Of a stretch of DNA of 64,000 nucleotides, positions 1 through 10,930 are shown one piece after another. Location: assembly GCA_022818135.1 (NCBI GenBank), contig JAFMSR010000001.1:33194963-33258962 (forward strand), given 5' to 3'. The translations under genes and the position numbers were made by a program. The notes beneath the pieces were generated by a model, which was given only the letters and a program-made list of their open reading frames with translations, had not been told where the DNA came from and ran no database searches. The stretch's first letter is position 1. Each line of letters opens with the position of its first letter. Source of the DNA: Saxidomus purpurata. Its lineage: Eukaryota > Mollusca > Bivalvia > Venerida > Veneridae.

Positions 1-79
1 TTATGCAACACTTGAAACCTTCTGACATTGGTAGCATGCTTCCGTTCGCCACATGGATGAAAGATCGAGCAGATATAGC

Positions 80-690
80 AGACAAGGTTTGGTTTTCAGA
101 TGAAGAATGCGCAAGTAAACAAACGTAACTGTCGTTTCTGGTGAACAGAAAAACCAAGTATTTACATAGAAAGATCTTTGCTATTACATTCTGAGAAAGT
201 AACTGTTTTGGCAGCTTTAAGCTCGTCAGGCATTATTGGCCCATTTTTATTTGAGGACGAGGACGGTGAGGTAGAGGCAATAAACAGTATATTTAGATAT
301 CCTTTGTGAAAGCCTAAAGGAGAATATGTGAGGACCTTAATACGCTGTGGTTTCAGCAAGATGGTGCTACTCCACATAATTCCAGGGAGGTATTCTTGTG
401 GCTTTAGAGATCGTTCAGTATATACACTGTATTTCTTACAGGACAGAATCTGATACAGTATGGTCCCTCACTATCCCGATCCAAGTCCGCTGAATTTTAT
501 CCTCTAGTGATATCTCAGACAGGTTGTACAGCCCTACACCGGCATCTCTAGAAGATTTGAAAACATCCATCAAACGAAAAATAAGAATTATTATAAGACC
601 CCTGCAAATCTGTGGTTTGCAACTTCAAGAAACGTCTAGACGTCGCAATTTGGGACGTCTGGAACAAATCAAAACTGACATTTTCTAAGA
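80..690 (+). pseudogene. decayed IS630/Tc1-mariner-type DDE transposase
   Basis: Fragments in more than one plus-strand frame carry marks of animal mariner-like transposases. These include WFSDEE near 90-110, NCRFW near 126-142, TVWA-like text near 200, the second catalytic motif LWFQQDGATPH at 344-376, PDPSP with a broken following strand near 475-495, and a late SLEDLKTSI near 545-575. Frameshifts and stops separate the pieces, and an insertion interrupts the region between the second and third Asp motifs. It starts at or beyond the window edge. This is a dead DNA transposon copy, with no terminal repeats identified. Confidence 0.8.
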
Positions 691-699
691 CTAAGAAAC

Positions 700-1355
700 C
701 CGTATAAAGGTACATGTTTATGATAAACTTCTGAAGTCAAATATCAAATAAAACTTTATTCTGTCTACTATCCCATTGTAATGTTTATTTAAACGTGTAT
801 TACACTGTTCAAGAGATATAAAGCACCAAAATGGCAACAGGTATCATGAAATACACTGTACATGTATATGCTCGAGGAATCAATTATCTGTACTTTCTTT
901 GAAGAACTGTGATTTAATAATATCAGTTGGCCGGGCTAGGGTCAGTGGGTAAAAAAATCTTTACAACAGTCAATTACAACAAAAGCAAATCATACATTTA
1001 TGGATTACTTTATTCATGGTTTAAATAAGCAACCAGTTACTGCCCTAGTCTACTGCACAGTTTCACATCTGTTACGGATGTTAAATTGTCAAACTATTTC
1101 ATATTTGTGTTTTTCATATTCTAAAACTGCCATAATGATCAAACTACAATTCAGAAATTCTGACATCGCTCCTTGGGGCATTATCTTGTCTGGTTTGTGA
1201 GAAGTCTAATTTGAGAGTATGACTTAAGTTTTGAAGGCTTTGATTTGGATGCAAGCATAAATCAGGATTTAAAGTGAAAAGGTGAAAAGTCTCAATAATT
1301 GGATTTCTCTATTCAGCATGTAAATAATTAAGTTATCTGAAATGTAAGTTAAAGA
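700..1355. other. AT-rich stretch, no gene seen
   Basis: The open frame at 1000-1200 has no recognisable content. Part of the DNA up to about 770 may still belong to the decayed transposon. Confidence 0.5.
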
Positions 1356-1545
1356 AACAAGAGTGCCAAGAGGGCCATATTTTATTCACATGGAATGGAA
1401 TTCTTTGAACAACTTGGGTACAGCTTCATGCAAGGAAAATCCCTGCCAAGTTTCATCAACATTGAATTAGGTGTTTCAAAGGAGATGTTGTGTAAAGGAA
1501 ATATTTGATGGATGGACGGACGTACGACAATCGTGCCTGGAGAGC
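1356..1545. repeat. probable dispersed repeat fragment
   Basis: Begins ACAAGAGTGCCAAGAGGGCC and ends with a (GGAC)-rich GATGGATGGACGGACGTACG block. This layout (an ACAAGAG start and a GGACG-rich interior) resembles a common mollusc interspersed element, from memory. No internal duplication proves it. Confidence 0.4.
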
Positions 1546-1671
1546 TTACAAAATTGTGCACACATGCCTAAGTTCAAACACAGAAATACATCCAAGTTTT
1601 CAAACTATGATATTATGATGTTTTTAAACATATCACTTGAGAAGTCCTTGTGCAGTGTCTATGATAGTAGC

Positions 1672-2015
1672 ATGTCATTCACCAGAAAACAGCATTTGCT
1701 GTGTATATTTTGGCTGTTATATGTCATTCACCAGAAAAAAAAGCGTTTGTCTGTGTACATTTCGGCTGCTATCTGTCATTCACCAGAAAAAGCGTTTGTC
1801 TGTGTATATTTTGGCTGCTATCCGTCATTCACCTGAAAAAAGCGTTTGCCTGTGTATATTTTGGCTGCTATCCGTCATTCACCAGAAAACAGCATTTGCT
1901 GTGTATATTTTGGTTGTTATATGTCATTCACCAGAAAAAAGCGTTTGCTGTGAATATTTTGGCTGCTATCCGATGTTCACCAGGAAAAAACCGGATGCTG
2001 TGTATATTTTGGCTG
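1672..2015. repeat. minisatellite, about 7 copies of a 49-52-bp unit
   Basis: GTCATTCACC (or a close variant) recurs at 1674, 1723, 1775, 1824, 1874, 1923 and about 1972. Between copies lie runs of 4-6 A, then GCGTTTG(T/C)CTGTGTATATTTTGGCTGCTAT-like text. The unit shifts length by one to three bases, so all three frames stay partly open, which explains several overlapping frames here that are not genes. Confidence 0.95.
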
Positions 2016-2723
2016 AAAACAGAAAGATAAAGGTTTTTATGCACTTGCTTTTTACTAGCAAAGCATTCAGCAAGCAAAAAAATACTAAGTACATTTCATG
2101 GTTAATGGTTAGGTAGGTGTTTAAAACAGTACAGATAGAAATATTTGGTTATTGAATAATCTACACCTCTGTTTTCTGTTTAATAAGGAAATGTTCAGCA
2201 CTACTACATTTTCAAATATTCTGACCCTGCCTTAAAATCAACAAGCAGATAGGACTCAGTGGATAGTATATGAATATTAGTGATGGCATGATATATATCC
2301 TATGGAACAACAAAGACAAAACAGTAAAGAAAATGGTACAAAAATGCAAAACCATACAAAAACTGACTCAAACCAACACACTGAAAAGAGGTCAAAGTAA
2401 AATAGTAAAATTCATTTTCTGCAATACATATATTTAGACCACCAGCTAAGGTATATAACTTATGATAATTACATTTACATGATTAAACTGCACCTATCAT
2501 AATTTAAAGTACAATTTATTTCCTTTGATAGGTCTGTGATAAGAATATGTAAACCATAAGTAATTAAGCCTGGTAATATAGCGGCGACCTAAAGCTGATT
2601 TCAAATGAAAGGTGTTTCAAGGAATTACAATAATAATATAAAAATAAAGACTGACAACATGATAAAGATTTAGCTGACTGCTGATACATGAATAGTTTTT
2701 TTTTAAATGATCTGCCTTCTTTT
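2016..2723. other. AT-rich spacer between minisatellite and satellite
   Basis: No gene, repeat or RNA seen; the base composition is that of ordinary non-coding DNA. Confidence 0.6.
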
Positions 2724-5700
2724 CACACAATATTGCCTTCTTCTCTCACTATACGGGTCCAACCTGTCAGGAGCGGCCATTTTATGTTTTTTTTTTTACA
2801 GTGGGATGGGAAATAATCTAAGTGTATCATCCGACCAGATGGTGATAGGAGCCTGTATTTGGTCTCATTTTGTAGGTATTGCATCCTGCTACATACCTAT
2901 ACCCAGTCTTATGGGGTCACATTGCCTTCATCTCTCACTATAAGGGTCCAACCTGTAAGGGGTGGCCATTTTATGTTTTTTTTACAGTGGGATGGGAAAT
3001 AATCTATTAGTGCTACATCCACCCAGATGGTGATAGGAGCCTGTATTTGGTCTCATTTTGTAGGTATTACATTCTGCTACATACCTATACCCAGTCTTAT
3101 GGGGTCACATTGCCTTCATCTCTCACTATAAGGGTCCAACCTGTAAGGGGCGGCCATTTTATGTTTTTTTTATAGGGGGATGGGAAATAATCTAAGTGTA
3201 TCATCTGACCAGATGGTGATAGGAGCCTGTATTTGGTCTCATTTTGTAGGTATTGCATTCTGCTACATACCTATACCCAGTCTTATGGGGTCACATTGCC
3301 TTCATCTCTCACTATATGGGACCAACTAATGTCAGGGGCGGCCATTTTATGTTTTTTTACAGGGGGATGGGAAATAATCTAAGTGAATCATCTGACTAGA
3401 TGGTGATAGGAGCCTGTATTTGGTCTCATTTTGTTGGTATTGTATCCTGCTACATACCTATACCCGGTCTTATGGGGTCACATTGCCTTCATCTCTCACT
3501 ATATGGGACCAACCTGTAAGGGCCGGCCATTTTATGATTTTTTCATAGGGGGATGGGAAATAATCTAAGTGTATCATCTGACTAGATGGTGATAGGAGCC
3601 TGTATTTGGTCTCATTTTGTTGGTATTGTATCCTGCTACATACCTATACCCGGTCTTGTGGCATCACATTGCCTTCATCTCTCACTATAAGGGTCCAACC
3701 TGTAAGGGGTGGCTGTTTTATTTTTTTTTACAGTGGGATGGGAAATAATCTAAGTGCATCATCCGACCAGATGGTGATAGGAGCCTGTATTTGGTCTCAT
3801 TTTGTAGGTATTACATTCTGCTACATACCTATACCCTGTCTTATGGGGTCACATTGCCTTCATCTCTCACTATATGGGACCAACCTCTCGGGGGCGGCCA
3901 TTTTATGTTTTTTTTACAGGGGGATGGGAAATAATCTAAGTGTATCATCTGACCAGATGGTGATAGGAGCCTGTATTTAGTCTCATTTTGTAGGTATTGT
4001 ATTCTGCTACATACCTATACCCAGTCTTATGGGGTCACATTGCCTTCATCTCTCACTATATGGGACCAACCTGTCAGGGGCGGCCATTTTATGTTTTTTT
4101 TACAGGGGGATGGGAAATAATCTAAGTGTATCATCGGACCAGATGGTGATAGGAGCCTGTACTTGGTCTCATTTTGTAGGTATTGTATTCTCCTACATAC
4201 CTATACCCAGTCTTATGGGGTCACATTGCCTTCATCTCTCACTATATGGGACCAACCTGTCAGGGGCGGCCATTTTATGTGTTTTTTTTATTGTGGGATG
4301 GGAAATAATCTAAGTGTATCATCTGACCAGATGGTGATAGGAGCCTGTATTTGGTCTCATTTTGTAGGTATTGTATTCTGCTACATACCTATACCCAGTC
4401 TTATGGGGTCACATTGCCTTCATCTCTCACTATATGGGACCAACCTATCAGGGGCGGCCATTTTATGTTTTTTTTACAGGGGGATGGGAAATAATCTAAG
4501 TGTATCATCTGACCAGATGGTGATAGGAGCCTGTATTTGGTCTCATTTTGTAGGTATTGCATCCTGCTACATACCTATACCCAGTCTTATGGGGTCACAT
4601 TGCCTTCATCTCTCACTATAAGGGTCCAACCTGTAAGGGGTGGCCATTTTATGTTTTTTTACAGTGGGATGGGAAATAATCTATTAGTGCTACATCCACC
4701 CAGATGGTGATAGGAGCCTGTATTTGGTCTCATTTTGTAGGTATTACATTCTGCTACATACCTATACCCAGTCTTATGGGGTCACATTGCCTTCATCTCT
4801 CACTATAAGGGTCCAACCTGTAAGGGGCGGCCATTTTATGTTTTTTTTATAGGGGGATGGGAAATAATCTAAGTGTATCATCTGACCAGATGGTGATAGG
4901 AGCCTGTATTTGGTCTCATTTTGTAGGTATTGCATTCTGCTACATACCTATACCCAGTCTTATGAGGTCACATTGCCTTCATCTCTCACTATATGGGACC
5001 AACTAATGTCAGGGGCGGCCATTTTATGTTTTTTTACAGGGGGATGGGAAATAATCTAAGTGAATCATCTGACTAGATGGTGATAGGAGCCTGTATTTGG
5101 TCTCATTTTGTTGGTATTGTATCCTGCTACATACCTATACCCGGTCTTATGGGGTCACATTGCCTTCATCTCTCACTATATGGGACCAACCTGTAAGGGC
5201 CGGCCATTTTATGATTTTTTTATAGGGGGATGGGAAATAATCTAAGTGTATCATCTGACTAGATGGTGATAGGAGCCTGTATTTGGTCTCATTTTGTTGG
5301 TATTGTATCCTGCTACATACCTATACCCGGTCTTATGGCATCACATTGCCTTCATCTCTCACTATAAGGGTCCAACCTGTAAGGGGTGGCTGTTTTATGT
5401 TTTTTTTACAGTGGGATGGGAAATAATCTAAGTGCATCATCCGACCAGATGGTGATAGGAGCCTGTATTTGGTCTCATTTTGTAGGTATTACATTCTGCT
5501 ACATACCTATACCCAGTCTTATGGGGTCACATTGCCTTCATCTCTCACTATATGGGACCAACCTCTCGGGGGCGGCCATTTTATGTTTTTTTTACAGGGG
5601 GATGGGAAATAATCTAAGTGTATCATCTGACCAGATGGTGATAGGAGCCTGTATTTAGTCTCATTTTGTAGGTATTGTATTCTGCTACATACCTATACCC

Positions 5701-8700
5701 AGTCTTATGGGGTCACATTGCCTTCATCTCTCACTATATGGGACCAACCTGTCAGGGGCGGCCATTTTATGTTTTTTTTACAGGGGGATGGGAAATAATC
5801 TAAGTGTATCATCGGACCAGATGGTGATAGGAGCCTGTACTTGGTCTCTTTTTGTAGGTATTGTATTCTCCTACATACCTATACCCAGTCTTATGGGGTC
5901 ACATTGCCTTCATCTCTCACTATATGGGACCAACCTGTCAGGGGCGGCCATTTTATGTTTTTTTTATTGTGGGATGGGAAATAATCTAAGTGTATCATCC
6001 GACCAGATGGTGATAGGAGCCTGTATTTGGTCTCATTTTGTAGGTATTGTATTCTGCTACATACCTATACCCAGTCTTATGGGGTCACATTGCCTTCATC
6101 TCTCACTATATGGGACCAACCTATCAGGGGCGGCCATTTTATGTTGTTTTTACAGGGGGATGGGAAATAATCTAAGTGTATCATCTGACCAGATGGTGAT
6201 AGGAGCCTGTATTTAGTCTCATTTTGTAGGTATTGTATTCTGCTACATACCTATACCCAGTCTTATGGGGTCACATTGCCTTCATCTCTCACTATATGGG
6301 ACCAACCTGTCAGGGGCGGCCATTTTATGTTTTTTTTACAGGGGGATGGGAAATAATCTAAGTGTATCATCGGACCAGATGGTGATAGGAGCCTGTACTT
6401 GGTCTCATTTTGTAGGTATTGTATTCTCCTACATACCTATACCCAGTCTTATGGGGTCACATTGCCTTCATCTCTCACTATATGGGACCAACCTGTCAGG
6501 GGCGGCCATTTTATGTTTTTTTTATTGTGGGATGGGAAATAATCTAAGTGTATCATCCACCCAGATGGTGATAGGAGCCTGTATTTGGTCTCATTTTGTA
6601 GGTATTACATTCTGCTACATACCTATACCCAGTCTTATGGGGTCACATTGCCTTCATCTCTCACTATATGGGACCAACCTATCAGGGGCGGTCATTTTAT
6701 GTTTTTTTTACAGGGGGGATGGGAAATAATCTAAGTGTATCATCCACCCAGATGGTGATAGGAGCCTGTATTTGGTCTCATTTTTGTAGGTATTACATTC
6801 TGCTACATACCTATACCCTGTCTTATGGGGTCACATTGCCTTCATCTCTCACTATATGGGACCAACCTATCAGGGGCGGCCATTTTATGTTTTTTTTATA
6901 GGGGGATGGGAAATAATCTAAGTGTATCATCCACCCAGATGGTGATAGGAGCCTGTATTTGGTCTCATTTTTGTAGGTATTGCATTCTGCTACATACCTA
7001 TACCCTGTCTTATGGGGTCACATTGCCTTCATCTCTCACTATATGGGACCAACCTATCAGGGGCGGCCATTTTATGTTTTTTTTATGGGGGATGGGAAAT
7101 AATCTAAGTGTATCATCCACCCAGATGGTGATAGGAGCCTGTATTTGGTCTCATTTTGTAGGTATTGCATTCTGCTACATACCTATACCCTGTCTTATGG
7201 GGTCACATTGCCTTCATCTCTCACTATATGGGACCAACCTGTCAGGGGCGGCCATTTTATGTTTTTTTTTACAGGGGGATGGGAAATAATCTAAGTGTAT
7301 CATCTGACCAGATGGTGATAGGAGCCTGTACTTGGTCTCATTTTGTAGGTATTGTATTCTGCTATATACCTATACCCAGTCTTATGGGGTCACATTGCCT
7401 TCATCTCTCACTATATGGGACCAACCTGTCAGGGGCGGCCATTTTATGTTGTTTTTACAGGGGGATGGGAAATAATCTAAGTGTATCATCTGACCAGATG
7501 GTGATAGGAGCCTGTACTTGGTCTCATTTTGTAGGTATTGCATTCTGCTACATACCTATACCCAGTCTTATGGGGTCACATTGCCTTCATCTCTCACTAT
7601 ATGGGACCAACCTATCAGGGGCGGCCATTTTATGTTTTATTTATTGTGGGATGGGAAATAATCTAAGTGTATCATCCACCCAGATGGTGATAGGAGCCTG
7701 TATTTGGTCTCATTTTGTAGGTATTACATTCTGCTACATACCTATACCCAGTCTTATGGGGTCACATTGCCTTCATCTCTCACTATATGGGACCAACCTG
7801 TCAGGGGCGGCCATTTTATGTTTTTTTTATAGGGGGATGGGAAATAATCTAAGTGTATCATCCACCCAGATGGTGATAGGAGCCTGTATTTGGTCTCATT
7901 TTGTAGGTATTGCATTCTGCTACATACCTATAACCAGTCTTATGGGGTCACATTGCCTTCATCTCTCACTATATGGGACTAACCTATCAGGGGCGGCCAT
8001 TTTATGTTTTTTTTATAGGGGGATGGGAAATAATCTAAGTGTATCATCCACCCAGATGGTGATAGGAGCCTGTATTTGGTCTTATTTTGTAGGTATTACA
8101 TTCTGCTACATACCTATACCCAGTCTTATGGGGTCACATTGCCTTCATCTCTCACTATATGGGACCAACCTATCAGGGGCGGCCATTTTATGTTTTTTTT
8201 ATTGTGGGATGGGAAATAATCTAAGTGTATCATCTGACCAGATGGTGATAGGAGCCTGTTTTTGGTCTCATTTTGTTGGTATTGCATACTGCTACATACC
8301 TTTACCCAGTCTTATGGGGTCGCATTGCCTTCATCTCTCACTATATGGGACCAACCTGTCAGGGGTGGTCATTTTATAGTTTTTTTTACAGGGGGATGGG
8401 AAATAATCTAAGTGTATCATCAACCCAGATGGTGATAGGAGCCTGTATTTGGTCTCATTTTGTAGGTATTATATTCTGCTACATACCTATACCCAGTCTT
8501 ATGGGGTCACATTGCCTTCATCTCTCACTATATGGGACCAACCTATCAGGGGCGGCCATTTTATGTTTTTTTTATAGGGGGATGGGAAATAATCTAAGTG
8601 TATCATCCACCCAGATGGTGAAAGGAGCCTGTATTTGGTCTCATTTTGTAGGTATTGCATTATGCTACATACCTATACCCAGTCTTATGGGGTCACATTG

Positions 8701-9640
8701 CCTTCATCTCTCACTATATGGGACTAACCTATCAGGGGCGGCCATTTTATGTTTTTTTTACAGGGGGATGGGAAATAATCTAAGTGTATCATCTGACCAG
8801 ATGGTGATAGGAGCCTGTATTTGGTCTCATTTTGTAGGTATTGCATTCTGCTACATACCTATACCCAGTCTTATTGGGTCACATTGCCATCATCTCTCAC
8901 TATATGGGACCAACCTGTCAGGGGCGGCCATTTTATAGTTCTTTTACAGGGGGATGGGAAATAATCTAAGTGTATCATCTGACCAGATGGTGATAGGAGC
9001 CTGTATTTGGTCTCATTTTGTAGGTATTGTATTCTGCTACATACCTATACCCAGTCTTATGGGGTCACATTGCCTTCATCTCTCACTATATGGGACCAAC
9101 CTGTCAGGGGTGGTCATTTTATAGTTTTTTTACAGGGAGATGGGAAATAATCTAAGCGTATCATCTGACCAGATGGTGATAGGAGCCTGTTTTTGGTCTC
9201 ATTTTGTTGGTGTTGCATACTGCTACATACCTATACCCAGTCTTATGGGGTCACATTGCCTTCATCTCTCACTATATGGGACCAACCTGTCAGGGGTGGT
9301 CATTTTATAGTTTTTTTACAGGGAGATGGGAAATAATCTAAGTGTATCATCTGACCAGATGGTGATAGGAGCCTGTTTTTGGTCTCATTTTGTTGGTGTT
9401 GCATACTACTACATACCTTTACCCAGTCTTATGGGGTCACATTGCCTTCATCTCTCACTATATGGGACCAACCTGTCAGGGGTGGTCATTTTATAGTTTT
9501 TTTTTACAGGGAGATGGGAAATAATCTAAGTGTATCATCTGACCAGATGGTGATAGGAGCCTGTTTTTGGTCTCAATTTGTTGGTATTGCATACTGCTAC
9601 ATACCTATATCCAGTCCTATGGGGTCACATTGCCTTCATC
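2724..9640. repeat. satellite array, about 37 copies of a 186-bp unit
   Basis: Head-to-tail units of about 186 bp. Each has GGGGTCACATTGCCTTCATC, CTCACTATATGGGACCAACC, GGGGCGGCCATTTTATG, a T-run, GGGATGGGAAATAATCTAAG and AGATGGTGATAGGAGCC. Copies are highly alike (often one to five differences), which points to recent homogenisation. Variants come in blocks: units reading CATCCACCCAG dominate about 6540-8610, and units with GGGGTGGTCATTTTATAG occupy about 8340-9510. A 1678-bp (9-unit) segment and a 558-bp (3-unit) segment are duplicated within the array. Because 186 is a multiple of 3, long open frames arise. Confidence 0.98.
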
Positions 9641-10629
9641 TCTCCATATTTCTAATGCAATATATTGATACAAAAATTTTAATCAATTTTGATTAGATCC
9701 CTACATAAAAGCATGGTGATTGGCAGACAATATTTTCTCAAATTTCTAGTGACTATTGTTAAATGGAAAAAATATAGAAACTGAATAAGACCTTGGCATT
9801 CTTTTTGCTGTTTTGCAGAAAACAGTGAAAACTTTAATGTTTATATTTCTGAAGTTTAAATTTCTGGCAAAAGTGGATCTTCATTCTTGCTAAAATCTTG
9901 GTTATATAACATGTTACATGCTATTATTTGATACAGTGTGAAAATAAGTGATGAAAAATTATATCATTTCACCTTTAGGAGCTTAGTGTCTTTAGATTTA
10001 AAAAGCATCGTAATCTGGCTTTGGTCTGAGCCTGCTTAAAAATTACTGCAGCTTCAAGAACATTAATGTTTCATTAAGTCAAGTCAGCTGAAAACTTAAT
10101 ACAGTCAACCATGCCCTTGTGGCCACCTTAGTTAAGGAACAAACTGACATATGTAACCACTTTCTATTCCTCCCTTGTCTTTTAAAATGATAGCAATTCA
10201 TCCAGAGTTAAGAGAGACCACCTGTCTTAAGAAACCACAATTAAGGTTCCCTTGTTTGGTCAAAGAACAGAACTAGCTGAACATGAACTGAACTGAAAGA
10301 ATTATATTTTTCATAATAATTATATTTATATAAGCAGCAACTTTATGTTAACACGCGTAGACACACAAAAATTTGATATTATAACAACAATGTGACAATG
10401 TCGCTTTAATATATTGTGTCTTATCAAAATGTTGAATAGTGTGTCATAGCAGGTTGTCTTTTGTCATATCACATTATCATGTGACATACTTTTTATACAG
10501 GGATGACGGAGAAAAATATGACAATGTAGTTAAAAAATATTGTGCATAGTATTAGAATTAGTTGGGTGTTGCATGGGCCTGGTGTTTTGGTTCATAGCTT
10601 TACACCCGATATGTGTCACATCACTCAGC
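9641..10629. other. AT-rich stretch after the satellite
   Basis: No coding frame or repeat family that I recognise; the satellite stops abruptly in mid-unit at about 9640. Confidence 0.6.
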
Positions 10630-10925
10630 ACGGAGCCGCCGTGGTGCAATGGTAGCGCGTTCGCCTCAGGATCGAAGGGCCCCGGGTTCGATCCCTACCA
10701 TCGCCATGTCGGTAGTGTCCTTAGGCAAGACACAAATAATTCCACATTGCCTCTCTCTCTCTTCGAGGTTGATTCCATCTGGAAGGAGTCTTGAGAGCGA
10801 TTAATCTAAGTTGTAAGAACTTGTTTCGCAATGCTATATATAAATACTCATCAGAAAAATATCATTTCTTAAATGAAGACCTATAAAAGATGCGTGTCAA
10901 TTTAATCTATCTATCTAACTATCTG
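10630..10925 (+). mobile_element. tRNA-derived SINE with (ATCT)n tail
   Basis: The head has box A-like GTGGTGCAATGG (10641-10652) and a perfect box B, GGTTCGATCCC (10685-10695), spaced as in a tRNA. A TTCG/CGAA anticodon-stem-like pair lies between them. The head is followed by a non-tRNA body with a TCTC block (10751-10762) and AAGAACTTGTTTCGCAATGC. It ends in an ATCTATCTATCTAACTATCT tail (10906-10925). The head does not close into a clean tRNA acceptor stem, so it is a SINE promoter and not a functional tRNA. Confidence 0.8.
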
Positions 10926-10930
10926 TTTAC

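Noticed and set aside
7165..8379. 404-codon open frame as a membrane protein gene
   Set aside because: It lies wholly in the 186-bp satellite; the openness follows from a unit of 62 codons, and there is no gene-like start, exon border or family.
1672..9640. CRISPR-like array
   Set aside because: Repeats are contiguous without unique spacers, and the DNA is animal.
10634..10706. functional tRNA gene
   Set aside because: Boxes A and B are present, but the acceptor stem does not close and a SINE body with an (ATCT)n tail follows.
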